Source: Artocarpus heterophyllus
Lineage: Eukaryota; Streptophyta; Magnoliopsida; Rosales; Moraceae
Direction: 5' to 3'
Assembly (NCBI GenBank): GCA_025403435.1
Contig: CM046327.1
Coordinates: forward strand, 11,462,218 to 11,526,217
DNA: 64,000 nucleotides
Shown: piece after piece, positions 12,327-24,458 of the stretch
Position numbering within the stretch: the stretch's first letter is position 1
Layout: each line of letters starts with the position of its first letter
Notes under the pieces: generated by a model
What the model was told of the DNA's origin: nothing
Seen by the model: only the letters and a program-made list of their open reading frames with translations
The model's database searches: none
Translations under genes and position numbers: made by a program

Positions 12327-13302
12327 ATAGCGATTGGGCTTTCATTGCCTGACTACTTCGCGGCAGTGATCAGGGTGAAAATCGAATCGACAGCGGTTCA
12401 GCAGGACATGATGCTAGTCAGGAGGTGAAAAAGCAAGGAGGGCAGAGAGAAAGAGAAGGGAGAGAGAGTGAGGGAGGCTGAGAGAAAGAGAAGAGAGAGT
12501 GTTTGTGGGAGGTTGAGAGAAAGAGAGGGGAGAGAGGCAAATAGAGAGGGAATTAGGATTTTTAATTTTTAAGAGTGAATTGAACAAATAGTAAACATGT
12601 AATTAGTATTTTAAAAAATAAAATTAAAAAATAGACACTTTTAATAAATGGTGTGTTTTAAAAGCATTTTATATAATTTTTTCAAAAATTCAATATGAAC
12701 TTAGCTTGACAATCAAGACAAGTGTATATATGTATATATATTACATCACATATTAAGGATTCCAGCAGACTAGAAAAGAATCAAATGGAAAAAAAAAAAA
12801 TTGTAGGGATTTTTGCGTATGACTTCCTAATTTTTGAGCTCTTGGCACTTGGATTCTCTGTTTTAATATCTTGACTTTAAAAAAAACTCATCCCTTTTAA
12901 GTTTCATGGACCACGCAATAGGCTTACACTATCTGAACCATGGGCATCTGCTTGTTTTTGGACCTTTTTCCTAATTGGATTTTTGGACTTTTTTGGTCAT
13001 GATTTTGAACCATATCTTAAATAGGTCCATAACAAAGGTGAAAAATCAATATCGATAAATAACTATAATTTATATTTGAAAAAAAATCCAAGAAAATATC
13101 TAAATTGGTGAAAATATTGGGAAAAAAATTCAGAAAACAATCAGATATTTCTTCTATGAATATTTTAAGCAATGATAAACCCTCAAAAAATATATTTATA
13201 AATATGAGTTTTTGATTAAAAACTTTAGACACGTTAAAAGGAATGCAACCATACCTTATTTTCTTAACTTTTTAGTCAAAAAATATATATAAAGTTAATA
13301 AC

Positions 13303-14000
13303 ACCAGTGGCCCCTAAACTTTGAGGTCTCTCTCACTTTGCCCTTGAACTTTTAAAACTTCTTACTATGCCTTATTGAACTTCTAAAATTATCACTTTGC
13401 TCCTAAACTTTCAAAGCTCGCAGCTTGGCCTCCTAAACCTCTAATTTTTCGTTTAAATAGACGAAATTAAGCCTATATGATTCATATGTGGGTCACCTAT
13501 GAGATTTTATCACTTTAAAGTTTTATTAAACTCATTTAATAAGTCGACATTGTTCACCGATATCTGAATTTGAATAACAAAGAAGATAAGTTAGACATTA
13601 AAAATGATGTGATATTGACGAACAATATCGATTTATTAAATAAAAATTACACATTAAAGATGAGAAGAAATGATCATACAAACCATTCCTAAATGTGAGT
13701 TCAAGTAAACAAAAAACCTTTAGTGAAAGTGTAAACGTAAAATAAAACTTAGGATTAAAATCTCATTTTTGCCCTTACATGTGACCCATACTTGAATTAC
13801 GTAGGCTTAATTCTGTCTATTTAAATAGATGCTCAAAAGTTCAAAAGTAAAATGAAAAGCTTTAAAAGTTCATGAGAAAAAGTGGTAATTTTAAATGCAG
13901 GAGATAATATAAGGAGTTTTAAAAGTTCAGAAGGTAAAATGATGATTTTTAAAACTTAGGGGATAAAGTGAAAGAGACCTTAAGGTTTAGGGGATTAGTA
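13303..14000. mobile_element. Foldback / MULE-like MITE, 698 bp, long inverted arms, 8-bp TSD
   Basis: The left arm runs from 13303 with GTGGCCCCTAAACTTTGAGG, then CTCTCTCACTTTGCCC. The reverse complement of the right end (to 14000) reads ATCCCCTAAACCTTAAGG, then CTCTTTCACTTTATCC. Similarity extends about 200 bp inward on both sides. The identical 8-mer TTAATAAC flanks it (13295-13302 and 14001-14008). The long arms favour a Mutator-like MITE; there is no coding capacity. A 9-bp duplication with one mismatch is also possible. Confidence 0.8.
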
Positions 14001-14008
14001 TTAATAAC

Positions 14009-14845
14009 CTAAATATATTGACAAAATAATAATAATCTTCTAAATGTATATCATAATTGTTTTTCTATTACTTCAAATCAAAAATATGAGATCTTCAAAG
14101 TAATGCTAGGCGCCCTTTTCATTTCAAAGTGAACATGTTATCAAAATACAAAATTTAAATATAAGACTTACTTGCCAAAGAAATCCAAGTAGCTTGACAA
14201 TGTTATTTGAGAGAGAAGCAAAATGATAACTATTAAGAAACCAAAAAAGCAACTTTTTAGTTAGTTTAAGGGCTCAAAAATCAAAATTTCAAATTTAAAT
14301 ACCCAAATTTGAAGATCTCAAATACTGAGAACCTAAGATGCCAAAATCTCACATCTTAACCTAAGAAGAGAAAAGGATCAATTTGGTATAACGAGAAGCA
14401 AGAAAAGAAAGAAAGGGAAGGAGAAGCGAAAAACCTAATCGGTAGCGCCCATATATCTCTCTATATTTTTTCTCCCTATATATTTTTTGAGTTATAAAAA
14501 TAAACCTTATCATGTAGTATTTATAAGTGTACAAGAAAATGGAAACACAAAACCTAAAAAAAAAAGACTTTCTCATGTCCTAGCTCGACGCAACATGGCA
14601 GCGCCTACTGCCTTGTCTTGAGGCATGAATTTGCTACATTTCAGATTGCCTTGACTCACGCACGGCCACATCCTTATTTGGCATTAGAGCTCTACCACAC
14701 TTACTGTAGTGCCCATTTTAAAGCTCTGCATAGGGTGATAATTTGTAGGGTGCAAAATTAGGTTCTATACTTCTTAATGATCCCCCATTTGGAGACTAAT
14801 TCACCATTAATGGCTCCAATTGCAGCGGCATCTTCTTATCTATCC
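14009..14845. other. Possible LTR remnant downstream of the copia pol relic
   Basis: On the minus strand this lies 3' of the copia reverse transcriptase/RNase H relic, where a 3' LTR would be. Read that way, a purine-rich AAATGGGGGA tract (about 14783-14792) could be the polypurine tract. LTR ends were not recognised. No gene is seen. Confidence 0.3.
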
Positions 14846-16262
14846 CTAAGAGAGAAGTTCAACTAATGTTGTGCATAACATCAATTTCTCAATCGGAATA
14901 GCCTTCTTCAACATATTAGGTAGATTCAAACTCCTATTAATTTTCTCAAATGCTAAACCTCTATCTTCTAAAACCAACTTGATTAAGATAATGAACCTGT
15001 ATGTGCTTTGTCCTAGCATAAAAAACAAAATTCTTTTCCAAGTGAATTGTACTTTGACTGTCACAATGCAACACGTTGTTCCCTTGCTCATGACCCAGTT
15101 CTTCTAAGAATGACTACGACCATGCCATCTCCATGTTGGCTTCATTCATAGCCACATACTCTACTTCAATAGTAGAAAGAGCAAGGATCTTTTACAGCTT
15201 CAAAACCCAACTGATTATTGTACCACCCAATGTATAAACATACCTAGTAGTATGCTTTTTGTCATCAATAACTCAAGCCATATCAATATCCATATAAACT
15301 TGTAATCCAAGTCTAACTTCTTAAAACACAAGGCTAGATCTATAACCTCTCTCAAGTACCTAATAATCCATTTTACTGCTTCCTAATACTACTTGCCTGG
15401 ATTGTTCATGTGCCTACTGACAACTCTTATTGCATGTGCAATGTATAGTGTTGTACACACCATGGAATATAAGGTGATTGTTTTTTGGATAGTTTGAAGT
15501 GACTAGCCAAAGGTGTGCTTACTGATTTTGCTTCATCCATTTTGAACATGCTAAGTACTTCTTCATGTACTCTTTTTGTGACAACTTTGAGACATTATTG
15601 TCCTTAGTAATCCTTATCTCAAGGATCTGTTTTGCAGTACCTAAATCCTTAATTGCAAACTCTTTGGACAACTCTTCTTTGAACTTATTAACCTTTTGTT
15701 TACTAGCACCTACAATTAGCATATCATCAACATATAGTAGTAAAATGATATAGGAGTCACCAAAGTTTTCACATGGCAAGAATAATTTGTCTAAAACCTC
15801 AGGATGCTATTACCACACATAAAACTATCAAACTTCTAATACCATTGTCTAGGAGTCTGTTTGAGACCATACAAGCTCTTGTAAAGTTTTCACACTATTT
15901 TCTCCTTATCTTGTACTTCAAATCCCTATGACTGCATCATGTAGATATCTTCCTTTAAATCACCATGAAGAAAGGTAACATAAAACTTCTCTAAAACAAG
16001 TCTTCTTGTTGTCAATTTCACCATGCAAAGAAAATCTCACTATGGTCAATACCTTATTTCTGTTGGAATCCTTTTACAACTAACCTCGTCTTGTACTGCT
16101 TGCTACCATCATCTCTTTCTTTAAACCAATACACCTATTTAACTTGTAAGGCTTTCTTTCCCTTTGGTAACTCTGCCAATATCCATGTCTGATTGGGAAA
16201 CAATGAATCCATCTCATCCTTCATAGCTAACTCCCACTTGATTGAGTCATTAACCTGTGCAA
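14846..16262 (-). pseudogene. Ty1/copia pol relic (reverse transcriptase and RNase H)
   Basis: Minus-strand fragments match the copia Pol order. Near 16250-16100 are the pre-RT and early RT segment (KWELAMKDEMDSL, KERDDGSKQYKTRLVVKGF). At 15779-15519 is the RT core with YVDDM and FAIKDLGTAKQILEIRI. A RVVSRHMNNPGK-like piece is near 15410. RNase H text such as STIEVEYVA, CDSQSTIHLEK and ARTKHI is at about 15170-14990. Stops and frameshifts interrupt it throughout, so it is dead. Its 5' part (gag, protease, integrase) is missing: at about 16263 it abuts the truncated 5' LTR of a gypsy element. Confidence 0.85.
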
Positions 16263-17701
16263 CTTCATCATAATTTATGGACCTTTAGAACATCTTTTAG
16301 AGGGATTAAAACTGGTTTGGAAAGATTTGAACTCGATTTGAGTTCGGGAGCTCAAAAAAGAGTGCTTTTAGTTGCAAGAACGCGGCCGACTGTAGTTAGT
16401 GTAACGCGGTCCACCCCGCCATCACGAGACATGCATTCAACCACGAGTAGTATACCCTGGTCGACTGCACTACACCAGGGAGCTTAGTTTCAGGCCACCT
16501 GAACCCTTTTTGTTCCAATTTAAATTCTAAGTGTGTTTTCACTTCTTTCACTGATTAAAAACTATTGTTAATGTGTTTTAAAGCATGTTTTAATTATTAT
16601 GTAAATAAAAAAAAAGAATTTTAATTAGGGAAGGCACACTAAGAAACCATGATATTGCATACTAATATAATATATCTAAGTTTTGACATTAATAAATTGA
16701 GTCTACACCTAAGATTGCTCATTGTCCCTCGGAGCTAACGTTTAGCGAGACGAGATTTACGGAGTGGACATGTTCAGTATTAGAGATCGAGGTAAGATTC
16801 TAAACCATCCTTTTTGATAGCCATGATTTTAAATAGTATTTTGGTCACACCTTATATTCTTCAAATGTTTTTAAGGATTGAATTATACATAAATATTTCC
16901 AAATGTTTTGGATATGTGCATATTGAGTAAATGATAATGAATGTATATTGAAATCTCGGTATTAGTATACCAAGTGAAATAAAATGATTAATTGGTTTTC
17001 AAATACCAAACAATCTAAGATCCCAGTTTGTTTGAGTTTAAGTGTATGATATCACACAGAGATTAGGTTCTACAGAAAGCGACCTTGGGTGCAGGTCTTG
17101 AAACCCAATCTGGGCCACTACGGTAATGATTATATTAGGCTTGCACACAGTAAGTACAAATGAATGATTTGAGATAAATCACATGACATGAATGGTAAGC
17201 ATAAGACTTATTTAATTATTCATTCATTTAATTATTATTTAATTGCTAACCTTGAATTTTTCTAAAATTTTTTATATTATTTTATAAATGATAATTTAGA
17301 ATTCAAGTTCTACTGAGCCTTTCGCTCATGATTTCTACTATTTTACTTTAGTCATGCAATAATGAGACTTTAATCATGTTATTTGATTATGTTTTGTAAG
17401 ACTATGGCTTGGTTGTATTTCTTTTATGTCTGTACTATGTGTGCACCATTGTGGGGTTTGATAGGGACCCAGACAGTATTTGGTAGATTCTATGTTTCAA
17501 TTAGTTTTGAGGTTAATCCAATAATTTTTTTTTTGCTATGTTTTAATATTTATGCTATTCTAATTGGGTATTAAATAGTCATATTCTTGAATTTACTAAA
17601 AATATTTTTTAAAAATATAATGAATATTTTCGGTGTTTCTAATTAATCTTAATTATTTATTTTAATTAAACCATCAGTCACCATGCCGGTTTTGGTGTTC
17701 A
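16263..17701 (+). repeat. Truncated 5' LTR of the gypsy element
   Basis: It corresponds to the right LTR from about 25430 to its end. The roughly 970-bp left part of the LTR is missing. Compared with the right LTR it lacks a tandem-duplicated stretch of about 30 bp and a further segment near GAGCCTTTCGCTCATGATT. It ends GTTCA a few bases before the primer-binding site. Confidence 0.7.
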
Positions 17702-17709
17702 ATAGAGAT

Positions 17710-17721
17710 TGGTATCAGAGC
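17710..17721 (+). other. Primer-binding site (initiator tRNA-Met)
   Basis: TGGTATCAGAGC is the standard complement to the 3' end of plant initiator tRNA-Met used by many plant LTR retrotransposons. It lies eight bases after the predicted LTR end, as expected. Confidence 0.85.
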
Positions 17722-17889
17722 CTTTAGTTTTTGAACCTTAGGAATTGTGTACAAATAGATATGATGTTGAAAACAACTAACAGTCCAGTTTTTTTTAGAA
17801 TTGAGATAATGTCATAAAGATGTCTTCTTGCTGCTACTGTTGACCTAGACCTCATTCATAACGATGGGTGTGATGAATGCCATGTTTGC

Positions 17890-18690
17890 TTGCATTTAGG
17901 CAAATGATAGCGAGAGTGCAGCGTGAGGATCCTACGACGAGTCATCGACATGAGTATTTCCAAGAGTTTCAGTCATGCAGCGATTTTGACCTTTGATGGG
18001 AATGAAGAACCTTAAGCTGCTAAGTACTGGTTTGACTAAATGGTGAAGCATTTGGACACTCTAAGAGTGCCTGTAAAGTTTTGGGTTGAGTTTGCCGTAT
18101 ACAAGCTGGAAGGTAGTGCCAACGTTTGGTGGAACAAGCGAAGTGTATTAAGAACAATAGGAACATCGATTGGGATAGCTTTAAGAAGTTGTTTTATGAT
18201 CGTTATTTTCCTGAAGGATACAAGGATTAGAGGATCATTGAATTCTACCTTTTGGAGCAAGGTGAGATGATGATTAGGGAATATAGGGTGAAATTTGCTA
18301 AGTTGGTCAAGTTTGACCCATCTACAGTCGCATCTGAAGAAGAAAAATGTATTAAGTTTCAAGAAAGGCTTAAGGGTTCTATTCAATATTAGTTGATTAC
18401 TTTAAGGATCCAGACCTAGAGTGATTTAGTGTCGTCGACATTATGAGAGTCGAGCAAGGACCATTGGTGGACCCTAGGAATACAACCAAAGGGGTAGCGA
18501 CAACCATCAATAGCCATAACAACAGTCAGGGAGCCTAGCACTACGACGGTGCCAACATTGGTAGCAATAGCTCATCCAGTAGTGGTCGAAACAATTCCTA
18601 TAGCTTTTGTTATCACTTGTGCAAGTAGCCTAGGCCACATTAGACAGAACTGTCCAGTTAGGAACTCACTGCAAACATTGCATTCTTGAT
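17890..18690 (+). pseudogene. gypsy gag relic
   Basis: Fragments in shifting frames match plant gypsy gag: LDTLRVPVKFWVEFAVYKLEG with SANVWW near 18052-18132, then WDSFKKLFYDRYFP near 18170-18215 and a following QGEMMIREYRVKFAKL-like segment. Several in-frame stops are present. A weak Cys-rich stretch near 18610 may be a worn zinc knuckle. Confidence 0.75.
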
Positions 18691-19029
18691 AATGCGAATC
18701 ATGATAGCCTTAACCCCTTGACCTCAACCCTATGTTTAGCCTCAAGAGTTTTCTCAGCCTCAGTTTCATTAGTTCACTCCCTAGCAGATGCCATTTCCAA
18801 CTTAGAGTTTTTTACCATAGAATTTTCAGCAAGGCTTCCTATAGTACAGTTCATATATTTCAAGCAATGTGTAGTCTCCACCACCTACAATAGTTTTGGC
18901 CAATAATCCCAAGCACCTAGCAATGCAAACAAAGGGAAAGAGAAGGCCCTAAGGATGGGTTAACACCATGACAGCAGGGAGTTCTGGTGCTCAAGATAGC
19001 AATGCAGTTGTTGACGGTATGGTTCTCAT

Positions 19030-20190
19030 TTTTCAATCTTTAGCTCATGTTTTATTCGATACTGGTGCCACATATTCTTTCATTTCTAGCTCCTTTGTGA
19101 GCACCCTGGGGTTAAAAACAGAGGGATTTTTATGAGCCCATGAATATTGCCTCACCCTTAGGCGAATGTATGTGAATGTTATATGTAAATCTTGCAAGAT
19201 TGTAATTAGAGGTGAGATTTTGGGAGGATGATTTAATTTAATTTGAATAAGTACTTATGATATAATCCTAGGAATGGAACTGCCTAAGTACAATGTAGTT
19301 GTTGATTGTCACCCTAGAAAAATAACTCTAGTAACTAATAAGGGAACGCTGATCACCTACAAGAGTGGTGCTGATCAGATGATGACTAATCGGCCCCCTA
19401 AGACCATGTCTTAGTAGACAAAAGAACTTAGCCTATTATGCACTTCCTTTTACTTTAGAGGGAGAGTCAAGTGGTTGCACTGGGAAATTGAGTTCAGCCT
19501 CAAGTTGCTTCTCGAAAACGCTTCAATCTCTATTGAACCATATCAGATAGCGCCAACAGAAGTGAAGGAATTGATAAAGTGGCTTCAAAAACTTATGGAT
19601 AAAGAATACATCAGGAACAGTATGTCACCATGGGGTTCATAATCTTGTTCGCTAAGAAGCATGATGGATCCTTTAGGTTATATTTCGACTACCGATAGTT
19701 GAATCAATCTACAATGAAGAACAAGTATCCACTACTAAGGATCGATGAGTTGTTCAACTAGTTGAGAGGTTCCTGATACTTCTCGAAAATAGATCTACGT
19801 TCAGGATACCATCATCTCAGAATAAAGGAAGAAGATATGCCAAAAACAACTTTCAAGATTCGGTATGGACATTTCAAGTTTTTAGTAATGCCATTCGGAT
19901 TAACAAATGCTCCTGCAGCTTTTATGGACCTAATGAATTGGATCTTTTAGGTTTTCTTAGATCAGTTCGTGATTGTGTTTATTGATGACATATTAATATA
20001 TTCCAAGACTTAAGAAGAGCACGACCAGCATTTGAGGATTGTTTTGCATACTCTTTGGGAGCATCAATTGTATGATAAGGAAGATAAGTGTGAATTTTGG
20101 TTGACAGAGATTAAGTTTCTAGGACATGTTGTCTTTAGCCAAGGTATTTTGGTGGATCCTTCTAAGATAGAAACCATGGTATAGTGGGAA
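19030..20190 (+). pseudogene. gypsy protease and reverse transcriptase relic
   Basis: The aspartic protease site is visible as VLFDTGATYSFISSSFV near 19050-19100. RT text follows: KKHDGSFRLYFDYR (about 19650), [47 protein letters not shown], and the catalytic block VIVFIDDILIYSK (about 19970-20010), then GHVVFSQGILVDPSKIE. Multiple stops are present. The frame is cut at 20190 by the nested solo LTR and resumes at 22296. Confidence 0.85.
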
Positions 20191-22290
20191 TGGTTGTATA
20201 GCGCAACATGTTTTTCTTAGATGCAGACATTTGTAGTATAGAAAGGTTATCATATCCACAAGGACATGAGATCTTGAAAGATAAAAATTTTTGGTTTAAA
20301 GTAGAAAGGGATTTTTCAAAACAAAACCTAAAAGAAAACCAATATTTTTGAAACATAAAATAAGATTTTAAAACATAAAATAAAAACAGTGAAGTTTTGA
20401 GAATCGCTTATATATTTGGTAACTAATATAGAATTTTAACTCTAAATAATAATTATTTAAAGTATTTGATTTATTATATCTTTTTTTATTAATTGCAAGG
20501 ACTTTTAATATTTCTATAAGTCAGCCTAAAGCTACAATATAGAAAGCTATAATGCAGTAAGGGTTTTTCTATAAAAAGTAACAAAATAATATTCTCTCAC
20601 TAATGATTTGGTACACTAACTATGAAAATTATAATCACTGTTACTATAATTATAATTAACATAATTTTAAGATAAAAAAATAATAGCAAATCCAAAATTA
20701 ATATATTTAAATGGAATAGATTTTTACGTTAATTTTGGCAGCACCTCGTCTTATGAAGTATCTAAAATCGACAAGATAACAAGTCATATTGCAATAAAAG
20801 ACATTTCATAAAATTATTTCATTATTAATAATATTAATTATGCAACACAATTAAATTACATAACTAAAGCATGATTGAATTTATGTAAAAATAGGCAGTA
20901 TAACAACACTAAAAATAATTATTAAAAACTTAAAAAATATAATTTATTCCATAAAAATATAAACATTACAAAGTAGATATAGAGTTAAAAACCATACTAG
21001 AGTACTACACATATAAGATCATCTTGCTATCTTACTAGATTCTCTACACTAATTTAGGCATTATTTTAATATTAAAAATAGGGTCGAAGGAGTACTTTAA
21101 CTAGTATTACCTCCCAAAAGGGGGTATTACTGAGTTTAGCTCAGCATTTGGAAAAGGAAAGGCCAAAATGGTCATGGGATGAAGGGGGAAGCATCCCCTT
21201 CTTATAGTGAAAATATTTCACTATTTGAGATTTTATTATTTTTATTTTTATTAATATTGTATTTATTTCTTTATATTGAATATTTTTTTTTTCTATCTGA
21301 TTCAGTTGCATCCGAATTAGTTGCAATAAAAGGGTATATTTTTTCTTTCGTTCTCCATGCTGTTATGCATTTTTCATTATGCATGTTTTAGTTTGTGATC
21401 TAGTGCGACGTGCTCAGGGGATGATCAACATAGGCCACTGGATTCGTTGACTTCGACTGAAGGGACGACATAGGTTGAAGCCCTTGCGGAGAGAAGTAAA
21501 TGCACACCTCAGACCATTAGATTGCATCTCGATAAGCTGATCAGATGGTCAAGAGAATAGACACATATGGAGCATGCTATACAAGATCTATAGCGAACTT
21601 TGACTTTGATAGAGACATGCAAATAGTAGGGATGAGTTTGAAGGCGCGATCGGATGGTCCTAATGCTGCCACATGGCACTCTTTTGAATTTTAATTTCTT
21701 TTTGATTTGTTGTGCATTTGAGGTCCTTTTTTTTTTTTTGCCCTTTTTTGCATTGTTTTGCATTATTTTTCCTCTAGATTTTAAATCCAAAATTAACAAA
21801 GACACTAAAATTATTTATTTTTCAAACAAAATATTTACAATAATTTTCAAAATATTTATTCTATAATAAAACACGTAAAAATAATTACAAACTTCTAAAA
21901 TTTTAGTCTCTTTTGGTTTGACACAGATATGATTTTTAAGACTCGAAAATATTTTTAGATATTACTTAAAATATTGTAAAATATATTACAAACTCAAAAC
22001 TTGTTTACAAATATTTTAGGACTCAAAATAAAATCACCACATATTATTTTTAGTGGTTTTAATTATTTACAAACTAAACATATATTTAACATACCGAAAT
22101 AACTCTAAAAATTACCAAAATTTTGTTAAACATAAAAACACACTAAAAAATATTTTAAAACATATTTACACACTAAGACATAAAAATACTAATTAACTCA
22201 AAATGCTATTAATTAGAGGATTTAATGAGAAATAAAAGTATAAAAAAATCATTTTATCCTTAGAAAATATACACTTTTACAATCTCATTA
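20191..22290 (-). mobile_element. Nested solo LTR (Athila-like family), 2.1 kb, TSD GGGAA
   Basis: It interrupts the gypsy RT/RNase H junction. The sequence before it encodes ...VDPSKIETMV.WE, and the sequence after it continues RPKNIADICSFLRLVGYYKRF, the expected order. The 5-mer GGGAA is found on both sides (20186-20190 and 22291-22295). It starts TGGTTGTATAG and ends TCTCATTA, a decayed CA end. Inside is GGTTATCATATCCACAAGGA, a motif of Athila-type LTRs. Its segment near 21630-21760 (AAGGCGCGATCGGATGG, then GCCACATGGCAC) matches the LTR at about 46.6-48.8 kb. That LTR lies upstream of a minus-strand gag, hence the strand given. Confidence 0.85.
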
Positions 22291-22295
22291 GGGAA

Positions 22296-24290
22296 AGACC
22301 AAAGAATATAGCAGATATCTGTAGTTTTCTAAGACTCGTAGGATATTACAAGAGATTTGTGCAAGATTTCTCTAAGATAGCTGCATCGTTGACTGTAGCT
22401 AACCAAGAAGGATATTCGGTTCGAATAGAGCACTGAGTTTGAGCATGCCTTTCAAGAATTAAAAACCTAGTTAACTACTGCTCTAGTGTTGATTATATCA
22501 TATAGTGATGAACCATATGAGGTTTATACTAGATGCATCAGGACGCAGACTTAGGATGTGTGTTGATGCAACATAGACGGCTTATAGCATATGAGTCACG
22601 ACAATTGAAGGCACACGAGCAAAATTATCCTACTCGTGATTTAGAACTTGCAGTAGTTATCCACGCGCTGAAGCTTTAGATGTGCTACTTGTATGGAGCA
22701 GTATTTCAAATTTTCTCTAATTACAAAAGTTTAAGGTACCTATTCACTCAAAGAGATTTGAATTTGAGGTGGCGAAAATAGATGAAGTTCATAAAAGACT
22801 ATGACTTCACATTGTAGTATCATCTTGAACAAGCTAATGTCGTGGCAGATGCATGCAACAAGAAGTCTTCTGGATTCCTTGCAGTGTCTGGCATTAGAAA
22901 ATTGGAGAAGAGATGTCGTGGTTCGTGAATACAGATTGCAATATTATAAGGATTGTAGTTAGGCTTTGGTTTATAACTTGATATTCACTCTGGTACTTGT
23001 TTAGTTGGTGAAACAAAGTTAGTGGCGAGATCAATATCTTCAGGGAATATGGACGCAGCTTTAGAACCAGGAGCAGTTCGATGAGTGGAAGGTATGTGCA
23101 GATGGATCTTTGTATTTTAAGGGATGTTTTATTGTGCCCATAGTAGAAGAAGTGATCAAGACTGTATTAGGTGAAGCACACAAGTTTCATTTTGTTATTC
23201 ATCCTAGAATCACAAAAATGTACGGTGATCTTAAGAGACAATATTGGTGGAGAGGCATAAAGAAGATGTTTTGGTTATGTTGCTGAGTGTATGACATGTC
23301 TTCGAGTGAAAGCCAAGCACTAGAAGCTTACTGGTCAGCTTTAGCCATTTCCTATTCTATGATGGAAATGGGAGCATATCACAATAGATTTTCTCACCTA
23401 ATTGGCAAAGATAGAGCAAAAAGCTCGATGCTATTTGGGTTGTTGTAGATAGGTTGAGAAAATCAGCGTATTTTATGCCATTTAGATTGATGTACTCAAA
23501 GAAAGTCTTGCGAGAATTGTATCTTGAATACATAGTTAGGTTATAGGAGTTCTGTTATTCATCACTTTTGATAGAGATACTTGTTTTAATGCTAAATATT
23601 GAAGAAGTTTTCAAGAAGCATTGGGTGGAACTTCAGCACCACCTTTCATCCTCAGACCAATGGTCTATTTGAGCAAGTTATATAGGTTCTCAAGAATATG
23701 TTGCGTGCTTGTGCCTTGGCTTTTAGTGGAAATTAGAAGAAGCACCCACATTTGGTTGAATTTGAGTATAATAACAGTTGCCAAGCGAGTATTGGCATGA
23801 CACCTTTTGAGGTGCTTTATAGGAGGCCATGTTGATCATCGATTTGTTGGTTAGAACCAGAAGATAGGATCTTCATTGAGCCAGATGAGATCTGTGAAAA
23901 CAATAAGAAGATCACAGTGATATGAGGCCGATTGAAGGCAACCTAAAACTAACAAAAGAGTTATGTTAATAAGAGACACCAACCATTACAATTTGAAGAA
24001 GGTAATTTTGTTCTTCTTAAGGCTTTCTCGCATAAAGGAATTATACGTTTTGATGTAAGCGAAAAACTTGCACAAGGTATGTCATTTGAGATCATTCACA
24101 GTGTTAGGACACTTGCTTACCGACTTAATCTTTCTCTCGAGCTTTCTCATACTCATGACGTGTTTCACGTGTCAATGCTCCAAAAATGCCAACCCAAACC
24201 CAGTAAGATTGTTTCATTCTATAATGTATTGGTACAGAAAGATAGACCTATGATAAGGTGCCGATCCGGATCATCGATTAGAAAGTGACA
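22296..24290 (+). pseudogene. gypsy RNase H and integrase relic
   Basis: It resumes with RT/RNase H connection text (FLRLVGYYKRFVQDFSKIAA). Integrase text follows: HPRITKMYGDLKRQYWWRGIKK near 23200-23265 and GMTPFEVLYRRP-like text near 23800. The C-terminal part includes VRTLAYRLNLSLELSHTHDVFHVSMLQKC near 24100-24190. Frameshifts and stops are frequent. Confidence 0.8.
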
Positions 24291-24458
24291 TGTTTACGAC
24301 AACATGAATATCATTATTAAAAGTCTAGTGGCAACATCGTGGTGTCAAAGGGGCAACGTGCGAACTAGAATCGACTATGCGGCGGCTGTATCTAGATTTG
24401 TTCTATTTTTTAGGTAAACTTTAATTACGAGGACAAAGTTACCTAAGGGGAGGAGATT

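Larger units (their letters stand above)
11172..13294. other. Intergenic DNA with several simple repeats, no gene
   Basis: It holds a degenerate array of about 22-bp units (11590-11815), a triple 8-mer (about 12138-12165), a 25-bp direct duplication (about 12272-12326) and a GA-rich stretch (12425-12555). Short open frames here are low complexity. It may be the body of one or more decayed non-autonomous transposons; termini were not found. Confidence 0.45.
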
